64,000 nucleotides of DNA, taken from assembly GCF_008040105.1 (NCBI RefSeq), contig NZ_VRMG01000010.1, positions 1 to 64,000 on the forward strand, written 5' to 3'. Each line of letters opens with the position of its first letter. Position 1 is the stretch's first letter. Shown piece by piece: positions 52,073-61,532 of the stretch. Source of the stretch: Lacisediminihabitans profunda (GTDB taxonomy: Bacteria > Actinomycetota > Actinomycetes > Actinomycetales > Microbacteriaceae). A program made the translations under genes and the position numbers. The notes beneath the pieces are model-generated. The model worked only from the letters and a program-made list of their open reading frames with translations, searched no databases and was not told where the DNA came from.

Positions 52073-53203
52073 ATGCGATTCACCCGACGTGACACTCACG
52101 CACTAGCCCTAATCCGCAGGTTGGCCGCGGTAAGCGCCACGGCAATCCTCACCGCCGTGATCATCAGTGGCTGTTCGGCCGCCACGCCTGACTCGCCCAA
52201 GAGCACGCCGGAGAACGCCAGCCTCAATGGGCAGCGCCTGGGCATCTCGGTGTGCTGTGCGGTTCCCCAGATCGACACCATCGCAAATGGCATCACCGAC
52301 AACGTGAAGAAAAACCGGACCGGCCTCACTGCAACTGTGGTAAATGGCCAATCCAGCACCCAGAAGGCCAAGACCGATGTTCAGACGTTCCTGGCACAGG
52401 ACTTCGACGCGATTTGGACCACCCTGATTTCGGGCCAGGGCTACGACTCGCTGGCGCGGGAGGCTGCTGACCGCGGCATCCCATGGGTGAACTTCAGCGG
52501 GTCGGCCGTGACTGGAGCGACATTGAACATCGTTATTCCGGAGGAGCAGCTCGGTTATGTTCTGGGCACGGCTACGGCCAAGTGGATGGCTGACCATGAC
52601 CTCAAAGGCGCCTCGATCGGTGCGACCATCGACAGCACAGGCGCAAACGTCGCCCGCACTGAAGGATTCATCGCAGGGGTAAAGGCAACACTCCCCAAGG
52701 TCACTGTGTTCAAGGTCGGCAACGCCGCGTCCACGTCGACGGCCGGGCAGAGCATAGGCGCGAACCTGTTGCAGGCGCATCCGGATATCAAGATCTTCTT
52801 TGGTTGGACCGCCGACGATGCGGTCGGTCTTCTTTCGGCAGCCAAGCAAGCCGGATATTCGAACCCCGACGACTTCCTGGTCGTCAGCCCTGAGGCGAAC
52901 GATCAGATTTTCAAGCTGATAGGAAGCAAGTCACTTCTCGGCCTCGGGGCGAGCCTCGGATACCCGTTTGGTGTGATTGCCGGCGAGAACCTGCTCGAGA
53001 AAGCGCTGCATGGCAAGACAATCCCCACGACCGCAATCATGCGCCCGACGGTCGTTACCGCCAAGAACGTGGAACTTGTACAGAAGCAGGAGGCGAACCC
53101 GTCCGACTACCCTGACCGGATTGAGAATCAGCTCGCTTTCGTTGATCAGGTGCTCAAGTTCGGCGACGCGCCGACCGAGCAGATCGAAGCAGCTAAGCCC
53201 TAG
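52073..53203 (+). CDS. ABC transporter substrate-binding lipoprotein, RbsB/type 1 PBP-like
   Basis: A 376-residue lipoprotein with lipobox ISGC after a basic and hydrophobic leader, followed by a periplasmic-binding-protein type 1 domain: LNGQRLGISVCCAVPQIDTIANG, FDAIWTTLISGQGYDSLAREA, IKIFFGWTADDAVGLLSAAK. These proteins bind sugars or polyol-like compounds. ATG 52073 follows AAGGAG. The import ATPase and permease lie 0.8 kb downstream, after an embedded reductase gene. Confidence 0.9.
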   Translation: MRFTRRDTHALALIRRLAAVSATAILTAVIISGCSAATPDSPKSTPENASLNGQRLGISVCCAVPQIDTIANGITDNVKKNRTGLTATVVNGQSSTQKAKTDVQTFLAQDFDAIWTTLISGQGYDSLAREAADRGIPWVNFSGSAVTGATLNIVIPEEQLGYVLGTATAKWMADHDLKGASIGATIDSTGANVARTEGFIAGVKATLPKVTVFKVGNAASTSTAGQSIGANLLQAHPDIKIFFGWTADDAVGLLSAAKQAGYSNPDDFLVVSPEANDQIFKLIGSKSLLGLGASLGYPFGVIAGENLLEKALHGKTIPTTAIMRPTVVTAKNVELVQKQEANPSDYPDRIENQLAFVDQVLKFGDAPTEQIEAAKP

Positions 53204-53269
53204 ACGGAAGGGCCACGGCGCGTCCGCGGCTACTCTCGCCAGACGAAACTATAGGCAAGGAACCACACC

Positions 53270-54016
53270 ATGACCGCTGCAGATCGCACCAAAAACATCG
53301 TCGCCATCTCGGGATCGCTGAGACGCGGCTCGCTCAATACGAACCTTCTACAGTCCCTACAAGCGCTGGCTCCCCGCTCATTCGACATACGGGTCGTCAC
53401 CCTCGAGGGCATACCGATGTACTCAGAGGAGCTCGACGGCGAAAACGCGCCGGAGGAGGTGCGCGCGTTGCGGGACCAAGTGTCCGGGGCGGACGGCCTC
53501 ATCCTTGCTAGCCCCGAATACAACAGGTCTATTTCAGGAGCGATGAAGAACGCTCTTGACTGGCTCTCTCGCCCGGCGCACGAGGGCGCGGCCCGGGGGA
53601 AAGACTGCCTGGCGCTCGTCGCAACCGAGAGCACCTACCACGGCATGGGAGCGTGGGTGGACCTCGCGAAGATCGTGAGACACATGAACAACCATGTGAT
53701 CGAGCCGGATCTCGTCATCCATAGCGCGCACAAGGGCCTCGCCATCGATGCCGACGGGCGGATCCGAGTGCTCGACCCTTGGGCCGAATCCGCACTCCGG
53801 GTGCAGCTCGAGTCGCTCGAGCGAGCAATCGACGCGCGTGTGGCGGGCGAGATCCTGCGCTCATACGATGCATTCGCCGACGAGCTATATCGTCCACGCC
53901 GAGCGGGCATGGTGTATCCCCTTGAACTCAGTCGGATGGAATCTATAGACGATGCAACCACAGCCGCTGTGCCATCGGACTCGTCGTTCAACGGCCGCTT
54001 CGGTAAGCCCCAATGA
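53270..54016 (+). CDS. NADPH-dependent FMN reductase-like flavoprotein
   Basis: A 248-residue flavodoxin-like reductase with the phosphate loop SGSLRRGSLNTNLL and the flavin segment SPEYNRSISGAMKNALDWLSR. It may supply reduced flavin or reduce a quinone-like metabolite. It lies between the binding protein and the ATPase of the same importer and overlaps the ATPase gene by four bases. The C-terminus is longer than in SsuE-type enzymes. Confidence 0.85.
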   Translation: MTAADRTKNIVAISGSLRRGSLNTNLLQSLQALAPRSFDIRVVTLEGIPMYSEELDGENAPEEVRALRDQVSGADGLILASPEYNRSISGAMKNALDWLSRPAHEGAARGKDCLALVATESTYHGMGAWVDLAKIVRHMNNHVIEPDLVIHSAHKGLAIDADGRIRVLDPWAESALRVQLESLERAIDARVAGEILRSYDAFADELYRPRRAGMVYPLELSRMESIDDATTAAVPSDSSFNGRFGKPQ

Positions 54017-54783
54017 GCGGCACAGTCGAGCCAGAGTCGGTAGTCTCCACGCGCGGGCTGAACAAGTACTTCGGGGGAGTTCGAGCTCTCGCCGACGTGA
54101 GTGTCAACATCCACGCGGGCCAAGTGCTTGCACTGGTCGGTGACAACGGCGCGGGCAAGAGTACGTTCACGCGCGTGATTTCCGGCATGGATCGACCCGA
54201 TGCCGGCCAGCTGTTCTATGGGGACGAGCTCGTGCTCAAGCCGACGGCGCGGCATGCGCAGCGTTATGGCATCGAGGTAGTTCCCCAGCACCTTGCCCTC
54301 TGCGACAATCTCAGTGCGGCGATGAACGTCGTTTTGGGCGATCCTCCGCTGCGCTGGCATATCGGCAAGTTCGGCTGGATAGATCGTCATGCCGCCAGGG
54401 AACTCGCGCGCGAGAGCGTTCGTGGAGTGGGGGCGAGGCTCGATGATTACGACTCTCCAATCAGACGCATGTCGGGCGGCCAACGGCAAGCGATCGCGAT
54501 TGGTCGCGCACTCCTCCGAGGGGGGCGCATGGTGATCTTCGACGAACCCACCGCAGCGCTGGGCGTGCGGCAGAGAGAGGCCACATTGGGGCTGATCCGA
54601 CAGGTCGCCGACCGTGGCCTGGCAGCCGTCGTCATCTCGCACAGCATCGACGACGTCTTCTCGGTAGCCGACCGAATCGTTGCATTCCGGCTTGGTCGGG
54701 TGGTTCTCGACTCGGCGATCGAGGACACCGATAGGGATGCGGTCAAATTCGCAATGGAAGGGCTACACCGTGGACTTCAGTGA
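54013..54783 (+). CDS. ABC transporter ATP-binding protein, single-domain sugar type (FrcA-like)
   Basis: A 256-residue ATPase: Walker A GDNGAGKST, signature MSGGQRQAIAIGRAL, Walker B MVIFDEPTAALGVRQREA, switch His in VISHSIDDVF. RbsA-type partners have two fused domains of about 500 residues; this has one, as in FrcA. It works with the RbsC-like permease encoded next, which starts inside its end (14-base overlap). Confidence 0.92.
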   Translation: MSGTVEPESVVSTRGLNKYFGGVRALADVSVNIHAGQVLALVGDNGAGKSTFTRVISGMDRPDAGQLFYGDELVLKPTARHAQRYGIEVVPQHLALCDNLSAAMNVVLGDPPLRWHIGKFGWIDRHAARELARESVRGVGARLDDYDSPIRRMSGGQRQAIAIGRALLRGGRMVIFDEPTAALGVRQREATLGLIRQVADRGLAAVVISHSIDDVFSVADRIVAFRLGRVVLDSAIEDTDRDAVKFAMEGLHRGLQ

Positions 54784-55855
54784 GACCAGGGCGGCGGTCG
54801 CTCTTAAGCCCGACGCCACCTCGGCAATCGATATCGAACCCCGGCGCAGCGGCCGCAGCCGCGTGGGTGCGATTCTCTTCTCGCGGAATTCTGCACTCGT
54901 CGCGCTCATCGTTCTGCTTGTCATTGTGATCTCGATCGTGAACCCGCACTACTCCACGTTGTCGAATATTGGGGTTCTCGCGCGTCAAACCGCCATCCTC
55001 GGCATTCCGGCCATCGGAATGACGCTGCTGATCGTGGCTGGCTACGTCGACCTCTCGATCGGGTCGGTGTTCTCGCTGGTGTCAGTCTCGGCAACGGTGG
55101 TTGCCTCGGGGCTCGGACTCGTTCCGGCGATCCTCTTGGCGATCGTGCTTGGTGCGCTCATCGGACTCATTAACGGGGCGCTGGTCTGGCGCATCCCCAT
55201 CTCGCCGCTTATCGTCACCCTTGGTGGGCTGACCTTCTACCAGGGTGTCGTGAATGTCGCCACACAAGGCCAGGGAGTGAATAATTTCGATCCGTCGTTT
55301 CAGCTGTTGGGGGCCGGCTCTGTCATCCCAGGCATCCCCAACCCGGTGATGATCTTCGTGATCCTTGCTGGTCTGTTCGGTGCGTACCTGGCCCGCACCA
55401 CGGGCGGGCTCAATATAGTAGCGATCGGGGGCAATCGCGAGTCCGCGGAGGCAGTAGGCATCCCCGTCCGGAGAGTCGTTATCGGGCTATTCGCTCTTAA
55501 CGGGGCGATCATCGGATTGGCTGCCGTTCTCACTGCGAGCAACTTCGGCGGCGCGGCGCCGTCAGTCGGTGTTGGCCTCGAATTGAGCGTGCTCACCGCG
55601 GTAATTCTGGGGGGCGTGTCGTTCTCGGGTGGCGAAGGAAATGTACTCGGCACTGTGCTCGCGGTCATCCTGCTCACCGTGGTCAACAGCGGCATCGTGG
55701 CACTCAACATCGACTCCTACTATTCGGGGATGGTGAGCGGTGCCCTACTTGTCTTCGCTGTCGGACTCGACCAGTTGACGGAAGAGGGACGGAGTCGCTA
55801 CCGGCGACTTCTCGCTATGCGAGCCGCATTCGCGTCGGAGACCGCGGACAAGTAG
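54770..55855 (+). CDS. ABC transporter permease, RbsC-like
   Basis: A 361-residue membrane protein. After a hydrophilic N-terminus of about 35 residues come about ten helices with AGYVDLSIGSVFSLVSVSAT and LGGVSFSGGEGNVLGTVLAVIL, standard for BPD_transp_2 sugar permeases. GTG 54770 has GGAAGGG upstream; the longer frame from 54680 overlaps the ATPase gene and is unlikely. Confidence 0.9.
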   Translation: MDFSETRAAVALKPDATSAIDIEPRRSGRSRVGAILFSRNSALVALIVLLVIVISIVNPHYSTLSNIGVLARQTAILGIPAIGMTLLIVAGYVDLSIGSVFSLVSVSATVVASGLGLVPAILLAIVLGALIGLINGALVWRIPISPLIVTLGGLTFYQGVVNVATQGQGVNNFDPSFQLLGAGSVIPGIPNPVMIFVILAGLFGAYLARTTGGLNIVAIGGNRESAEAVGIPVRRVVIGLFALNGAIIGLAAVLTASNFGGAAPSVGVGLELSVLTAVILGGVSFSGGEGNVLGTVLAVILLTVVNSGIVALNIDSYYSGMVSGALLVFAVGLDQLTEEGRSRYRRLLAMRAAFASETADK

Positions 55856-55865
55856 AGGGTGGAAC

Positions 55866-56612
55866 ATGCGCTTTACGGGAATGGTTGCAACCGTTACGGG
55901 CGGTGCCTCAGGGATGGGCGAGGCCACCGCACGGCGACTGGCCAGCGACGGGGCGGCCGTTGTAGTCGCTGACGTCAACGCGGAAGCCGGCGAACGAGTG
56001 GCTGCCGAGTTGGTGCGGAATGGCGGCATGGCGGTCTTCCAGTACACGGACGTCACTGAAGAGGCGTCCCTGCGCGCCATGGTTGCGCGCGCTCTCGACG
56101 AGTTCGGGGGGCTGGACTTTGCCGCAAACGTGGCCGGGATCGCTCAACAGCCGCGATCGTTCACGGACATCGACGACGCGATGTGGGACAGGATTCACGC
56201 TGTCAACGAACGCGGCTTGTACTACAGCATCGCCGTGACAGCCGCCCACATGGTCTCCGCCGGAGGGGGCGCGATCGTGAGCGTCGCCTCGATAGCCGGC
56301 CTACGGGCACTCTCCAACTTCGCCTACTACGCGGCCAGCAAGCACGCGGCGGTTGGCCTCATCCGTAGTGCTGCAAGTGAGCTCATTCACCGCAATGTAC
56401 GGGTCAACGGCGTTGCGCCGGGGGCGATAGATACTCCCATGATGGCGGGGCAGACGCGCGAGACCATCGACCTGATTTCGCAGTCACAACCTCTGAAGCG
56501 GCTGGGGACGCCCGACGAGGTGGCGGCGACGATCGCCTTTCTACTGTCCGACGACGCGTCGTTTGTGGTGGGGCAGATCGTCATCGTTGATGGCGGCTGG
56601 GACATCGCGTAG
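55866..56612 (+). CDS. Short-chain dehydrogenase/reductase
   Basis: A 248-residue classical SDR: TGGASGMG cofactor loop (11-18), NVAG near 88-91, catalytic Ser142, Tyr155 and Lys159 in YYAASK, and PGAIDTPM. It probably oxidises or reduces a hydroxyl of the transported compound. It lies 10 bases after the permease gene and is the last gene of the cluster. The opposite-strand HisD-like gene converges on it. Confidence 0.9.
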   Translation: MRFTGMVATVTGGASGMGEATARRLASDGAAVVVADVNAEAGERVAAELVRNGGMAVFQYTDVTEEASLRAMVARALDEFGGLDFAANVAGIAQQPRSFTDIDDAMWDRIHAVNERGLYYSIAVTAAHMVSAGGGAIVSVASIAGLRALSNFAYYAASKHAAVGLIRSAASELIHRNVRVNGVAPGAIDTPMMAGQTRETIDLISQSQPLKRLGTPDEVAATIAFLLSDDASFVVGQIVIVDGGWDIA

Positions 56613-56672
56613 AGGATTTCGATTCTCACGGAATGCTGTTCAGCGTGCCCACGCCGATGCGCACCGCGCGAC

Positions 56673-58007
56673 TCACGCGACAGTCAGCGCCGACTCGAAT
56701 CGGGCAGTGCGCATGGTCGCGGTCGCCTGGTGCGCGGCCATTCCCTCCGACGCGGAGATGACCGCGACCGCGTCGGCGAGCTGCGGTGTGGCCTCGCGGG
56801 CCACACGCTGGAAGGTCAGCGGCTTCAGGAAGCGGGACACGGACAGTCCGGCGCTGTGTTTGGCGCCGCCCGCGGTCGGCAGCACGTGGTTCGTCCCCGC
56901 CATCCCCTTGTCGGAGTAGGCGACCGTGCTCCACGGGCCGATGAACAGGGATCCGTAGTTGCGGAGGCGTTCGAAGTAGTAGTCGTCGTCGGAGGTGATC
57001 AGTTCCAGGTGCTCCGGGGCGAGGTCGTCCATCAGGGTGATCGCGACATCCGCGCTGTCCGCCACGGTGACGGATCCGAAATCGCGCCAAGCCGGGCCGG
57101 CGATGTGGGCCGTCGACAGGTGGGTGAGCTGGCGGTCCACCTCGACGAGGACGGCATCGGCGAGCGCGGGCGACGTCGTGACGAGGGCCGCCGGTGAGTT
57201 GACCCCGTGCTCGGCCTGGCCGAGCAGATCCGCGGCCACGATGTCGGCCTCGGCGGCGTCATCGGCGAGGACGGCGACCTCCGACGGCCCGGCGAGCAGA
57301 TCGATCGACACGGTTCCGAAGAGCTGCCTCTTCGCTTCGGCGACGAACGCGTTGCCCGCGCCCACGAGCATGTCCACGGGCGTTCCGGTGAGCAGCCCGA
57401 ACGCCATGGCCGCGAGGGCCTGGACCCCGCCGATGCAGAACACCCGGTCGACGCCCGACACGTGCGCCGCGTAGAGCACGGCATTGTTCGGCTTGCCATC
57501 CGGCCCGGGCGGGGTGCAGGCGATGACGTTGGGAACTCCCGCGGCCTTGGCCACGCCGACCGTCATGAACGCGCTCGCCGTCAGCGGGAACTGCCCGGCC
57601 GGCAGGTAGGCGCCGACCGATCCGACGGGGATATAACGCTGGCCCGTGATGATGCCGGGAACCAGTTCCACGTCGAAGTCGTGCAGGCCGCGCCGCTGTT
57701 CGCGGGCGAATGCCTGGGTGCGCGAGGCGCCCAACTCGATCGCGGCGCGAAGTTCGGGCGAGAGCGCGTCGCCGCTGTGTGCCAGGTCTTCGGCGGATAC
57801 CTCGAAATCGGCGGCCTCCCAGCCGTCGAGGGAGCGGGCATAGCGGCGCACCGCCTCCAGCCCGCGTTCGCCGATGTCGGCGAGCATGGCGGACACCGTC
57901 TCGATGACCGCGGGGTTCCGCTGGGCGGCGGGCGCGGTCACCGACGGGATCTTGACGCGGGAGAAATGGCCGTCGAGGCGGGCGAGGACTGTGGTCGTCT
58001 GGAGCAT
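56673..58007 (-). CDS. Histidinol dehydrogenase-family protein (HisD-like), outside a his operon
   Basis: A 444-residue NAD-dependent dehydrogenase with the HisD catalytic and zinc residues in context: LLGQAEHGVNSPAAL (Gln and His), DLAPEHLELI (Glu-His pair), YSDKGMAGTNHVLPT (Asp) and EGMAAHQATATM (C-terminal His). No other his genes are nearby; instead there are a LysR regulator, a nitrilase-family hydrolase and an APC permease. HisD-like enzymes with other substrates, such as sulfopropanediol dehydrogenase, are known, so a catabolic alcohol-oxidising role is possible. Confidence 0.85.
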   Translation of the reverse strand: MLQTTTVLARLDGHFSRVKIPSVTAPAAQRNPAVIETVSAMLADIGERGLEAVRRYARSLDGWEAADFEVSAEDLAHSGDALSPELRAAIELGASRTQAFAREQRRGLHDFDVELVPGIITGQRYIPVGSVGAYLPAGQFPLTASAFMTVGVAKAAGVPNVIACTPPGPDGKPNNAVLYAAHVSGVDRVFCIGGVQALAAMAFGLLTGTPVDMLVGAGNAFVAEAKRQLFGTVSIDLLAGPSEVAVLADDAAEADIVAADLLGQAEHGVNSPAALVTTSPALADAVLVEVDRQLTHLSTAHIAGPAWRDFGSVTVADSADVAITLMDDLAPEHLELITSDDDYYFERLRNYGSLFIGPWSTVAYSDKGMAGTNHVLPTAGGAKHSAGLSVSRFLKPLTFQRVAREATPQLADAVAVISASEGMAAHQATATMRTARFESALTVA

Positions 58008-58076
58008 TTGTGAAGTCTATGAACGGACAACCTCAGTCACAACGGGGAGAGATTCCGCCTCAGCAATAGGTTTTCA

Positions 58077-58991
58077 CTATGGCGAGCTGGGCGCCTTCTC
58101 TGGTTCGTCGAGCATGCGCCGAGCAAACCGGATGAGCTCGGCGGTGGCGGGGGAGAGCACCGCGTTCTCCCGATGGATGAGCGCGACCGTGTCGTAGAGC
58201 GGCTCGGCGAACGGCACGAATCCGATGTTCGGCGGGCACTTGCCGCTCTCGGCCACTGCGCGGGCGACGAAGGTGTCGCCGCCCCCCGCCGACACCAGCG
58301 CCAGGGCCGACTCGACCTGTTCGACCTCGATGCGAGCTTCGAGCACGATGCCCAGAAGTTGGGCGCGTTCGGTGATCTGCCTGCGCGTGGGGTCCCGCCA
58401 GCCATAGTGGGCGTCGTAGAGGATCAGGTTGCGTTCGGACATGTCGGCGATCGTTACCGGTGATTCGAGATGGGTGGGATCCGCGCTCGCGTAGAGCACC
58501 TCGTCGCGACGCAGAGGCGTCACGCTGAGCCCCTCGCTGTCGATCGGTAGCACCACGAGTCCCGCTTCCAGCTCGCCGGTGACGACCGATCGTGCCACCT
58601 CGACGGAATTGAGTCCGACGACGCGCAGCCGCACGCCCGGATAGCTCTCGGTGAACTGGATTAGCAGTTCGGCGAGCGAGTAGTAGTTGGCGTTGCGAAG
58701 CAGCCCGAAACTGGCGACACCCGCGCTCAATGACGCGACCGCCCGCATGGCGCGATCGGCGGCATCCGCATTGGCCACGGTCTGCTCGGCCAGGGGCAGC
58801 AGCTCCTCGCCCGCCCGGGTGAGGATGAGCCGGCGTCCGCCGCGCACGAACAGGCGCATCCCGTAGGCGTCCTCGATGCGCTTCACGAACTCGGACACCG
58901 ACGGCTGCGCCATGTGCAGGGCCGCCGCCGCGGCGGTGAACGACCCCAACTGGGCCGCCATCAGGAACACACGCATCTGGATCAGTGTCAT
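58077..58991 (-). CDS. LysR-family regulator
   Basis: A 304-residue regulator with the HTH MRVFLMAAQLGSFTAAAAAL and MAQPSVSEFVKRIEDAYGMRLF at the N-terminus, and an effector domain with LELITF-type strands replaced by VRLRVVGLNSVEVARSV and GGGDTFVARAVAE. It lies 69 bases upstream of the HisD-like gene and in the same direction, with the nitrilase and permease genes before it. It probably controls these neighbours. Confidence 0.92.
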   Translation of the reverse strand: MTLIQMRVFLMAAQLGSFTAAAAALHMAQPSVSEFVKRIEDAYGMRLFVRGGRRLILTRAGEELLPLAEQTVANADAADRAMRAVASLSAGVASFGLLRNANYYSLAELLIQFTESYPGVRLRVVGLNSVEVARSVVTGELEAGLVVLPIDSEGLSVTPLRRDEVLYASADPTHLESPVTIADMSERNLILYDAHYGWRDPTRRQITERAQLLGIVLEARIEVEQVESALALVSAGGGDTFVARAVAESGKCPPNIGFVPFAEPLYDTVALIHRENAVLSPATAELIRFARRMLDEPEKAPSSP

Positions 58992-59044
58992 AGCTGAAGC
59001 TTATGAGCGCTGGTGCTGCTCGCGGTCTGCCTTCTGGCGACGAT

Positions 59045-59875
59045 TCAGGATGGCGAGCGCGTGAACTTCGAATACAGGTCGGGACGACGATCCACGAAGG
59101 CATCGGACAACTCGGCCAGTCTCTTGTCCCGGGACAGGGACGCGTCGATGTCGGCCCACGCGATGCCGTCTCCGGGGCCGACTGAGTCGACCACCCAGCC
59201 GTCCGCGTCGATGATGCTCGTGCCTTCGTTCCACGCGACCCCGCGCTCGGCGCCGGCGCGATCCGAGCAGACGATCGCCATACGGTTGACGCGCGCCGCC
59301 GCCATCGCGATCTGCACCTCCGGGGCCCGCTCGCCGTCCGGGCGGTCCACGTGGGGCCAATTCGTGGGAACGGCAAGGATTTCGGTGCCGGCCAGCCCTG
59401 CGATTCGCGTCCACTCCGGGAACTCGAGATCGAAGCAGATCATCACGCCCAGTCGGCCGTGGGCCGTTTCGACCAGGAGCGGTGCGTCAGAACCGGCAGT
59501 GAAGAACCGTTTCTCCTGGTCCCACAGGTGCACCTTGCGGTAGACGCCGAGCACTCCGGCGGCCGTGACGACCGCCGCGCTGTTGTACAGGGCGCCATCC
59601 GCCCCGGATTCCGCGAAGCCGGCGACGATCACGCTCCCCGGGCGGGTTGCGGCCATCGTCGCCCACTCGTGGAACAGCGGATCATCCGCCGTCAGCGCGA
59701 CGGACCGCAACTCCTCCACGCTGTCAAACACGTAGCCGGATGTCGTCAGTTCCGGCAGCACGACGACGTCCGCACCGTCGGCGAGGGCGCCCGCGATCGC
59801 CGCCGCTGCCATATCGCGATTCGCCCGCACATTCGCGATCGTGGGAGAGAGTTGAACGGCGGCAATCCGGGTCAT
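59045..59875 (-). CDS. Carbon-nitrogen hydrolase (nitrilase superfamily)
   Basis: A 276-residue amidase-type hydrolase with the complete triad: Glu42 (VVLPELTTSG), Lys114 (YRKVHLWDQEK) and Cys147 (VMICFDLEFPEW). It would hydrolyse an amide or N-carbamoyl compound in the cytoplasm. Its start overlaps the stop of the APC permease by one base, so the transporter and hydrolase are probably linked: import of an amide or amine, then hydrolysis. The exact substrate is unknown. Confidence 0.9.
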   Translation of the reverse strand: MTRIAAVQLSPTIANVRANRDMAAAAIAGALADGADVVVLPELTTSGYVFDSVEELRSVALTADDPLFHEWATMAATRPGSVIVAGFAESGADGALYNSAAVVTAAGVLGVYRKVHLWDQEKRFFTAGSDAPLLVETAHGRLGVMICFDLEFPEWTRIAGLAGTEILAVPTNWPHVDRPDGERAPEVQIAMAAARVNRMAIVCSDRAGAERGVAWNEGTSIIDADGWVVDSVGPGDGIAWADIDASLSRDKRLAELSDAFVDRRPDLYSKFTRSPS

Positions 59876-61347
59876 CAGATCACGATCTCCTTAGCGGCAT
59901 CAACGCCGAATTCCTCCGGCGTCGAAGTCATTCTCTCGAGACTAATGGCGATGTTCGCGGTGAGCCCCTTCCGGAACGAGATCGCGACGCCGATGATCAA
60001 CCAGGCGGCGACCATGTACGGGAACCAGCTGTATGGCGCCTCCAGACCGACGGCATTCTTGTAGAGGGTGTAGAGCACCAGCATCAGGGCCAGGATCGGC
60101 ACGACGATCTGCCATTTTGACGTGGTGCCGGTCTTTCCGAAGAACAGGAACCGGACGGCCCCCACCGTGGCGAGTACGTAAGCGACGAGCAGGGCGATGG
60201 TGCCGATGGTGAGAGCCCAGAACGTGGCGTCCAGCACCGCCGCGCCGGTCAGTCGTTCGATGACGATGACGATGAGGGCGAGAACGGCCACGACGGACAG
60301 TGCGGCGGTGGGCGAGCCATTGGCGCTCACCCGGGCGAGGCGGCTGGTGCTGCCGGTGTCGCGGGCGAGGGCGAACAGTACCCGCGAGGCTCCGGAAAGG
60401 GTGCCGACGAAGATGGCGAACAGGCTGATGGTCGCGGCCACCGTGAGGATGTCGGCGAGCCAGGTGCCGACGTAGGCTCCGGCCAACTCGCCGTATGGTG
60501 CGCTGGAGCCGCCGAACTTCTTCACCCCGGCGGCGTCGAGACCGTAGCCGAGGGACTGGGCGATGATCGACAGCAGATAGAACGCGCCGACGACGATGAT
60601 CGCGATCTTCAGAGCGCGGGGGATGTCCCGTTTCGGGTTGGAGGTCTCCTCACCGAGGGTCGCGGCTCCTTCGAAACCGGCGAACGCGAGGAATCCGAAT
60701 ACGGCGGCCGCCGCGATGATGCCGATGTCGGTTCCGGCGGGCAGTTCGAGGAACTTCCAGGAGAAGGTCTGCCCTCCGGGGGCGGTTCCGGTGCCGACTC
60801 GCACGAGGATCACGAGGTCGAGGATCACGACGAACACCGCGCCGATCAGCTCGGCGTAGAGCAGGATGCGGGTGATCACGTGCACCTCCCGGCGACCGAG
60901 CACCACCACCAGGGCCAGCGCGACGATGGTGACCCAGACCCAGTCCGGGTCGAAGCTCATCCCGAAGGCCTTCAGCAACTGGGTGACGAAGAGGCCGATC
61001 TCGATTCCGGAACCCGCCCCGATCGTGACGTAGCCGAGAAAGAGCGCCCAACCGGCCAGGAATCCGGCCCGCGGGCCGAGGGTCAGCCCGACCGTCGCGT
61101 ACACCGAGCCGGTATGCGAGATGTGCCTCGAGAGTTTTACGAAGCCGTAGGCGACCAGGGCGACGGCGACCAGGGCGAAGATGAAGGCCCAGGTCGCGCC
61201 GCCGCCGAGGATGCTCGCGGCGCCGGCGCCCAACAGGGCCATCACGCCGACCGGGCCGATCAGGCCGACGGAGAAGGCGGCGGCGTCGGCCACCTTCAGC
61301 TCTCGCTTCAGGGTTCCTTGGGTGGGTGTGACGTGCGGGATGGCCAT
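59875..61347 (-). CDS. APC-superfamily amino acid/amine permease
   Basis: A 490-residue permease with 12-13 helices. The first is DAAAFSVGLIGPVGVMALLG, followed by the TM6-like FLAFAGFEGAATLGEETSNP and KRDIPRALKIAI, the APC consensus. ATG 61347 follows GAGGAG; the frame open to 61404 adds no conserved residues. It is coupled with the nitrilase-family gene downstream. Confidence 0.9.
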   Translation of the reverse strand: MAIPHVTPTQGTLKRELKVADAAAFSVGLIGPVGVMALLGAGAASILGGGATWAFIFALVAVALVAYGFVKLSRHISHTGSVYATVGLTLGPRAGFLAGWALFLGYVTIGAGSGIEIGLFVTQLLKAFGMSFDPDWVWVTIVALALVVVLGRREVHVITRILLYAELIGAVFVVILDLVILVRVGTGTAPGGQTFSWKFLELPAGTDIGIIAAAAVFGFLAFAGFEGAATLGEETSNPKRDIPRALKIAIIVVGAFYLLSIIAQSLGYGLDAAGVKKFGGSSAPYGELAGAYVGTWLADILTVAATISLFAIFVGTLSGASRVLFALARDTGSTSRLARVSANGSPTAALSVVAVLALIVIVIERLTGAAVLDATFWALTIGTIALLVAYVLATVGAVRFLFFGKTGTTSKWQIVVPILALMLVLYTLYKNAVGLEAPYSWFPYMVAAWLIIGVAISFRKGLTANIAISLERMTSTPEEFGVDAAKEIVI

Positions 61348-61532
61348 TCGAACTCCTCTGGGCTGGGTCGTCTTCACGATAGAGACCCGCCCCACCTCGA
61401 ACAAGAGCGAGTATTCCGCGTTGCCCTATCGGCTTTACCTATACTTAGCCCCCGACTCGCGCCCGTGGGAAGACCGGCGCGAGGCGGACTGCGCGCTGAG
61501 CGCCCACCGCAGGAGCGACGGCTGAGCAGCCG
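61348..61532. other. Intergenic region between the permease and XRE genes
   Basis: This holds the promoter of the minus-strand permease operon and the downstream end of the XRE gene. No clear operator or terminator is seen. Confidence 0.4.

Noticed and set aside
58060-59376. A 438-codon minus-strand frame overlapping the LysR and nitrilase genes
   Set aside because: Its composition is Arg/Ala/Pro-rich and it overlaps two genes with complete catalytic or DNA-binding motifs in another frame.
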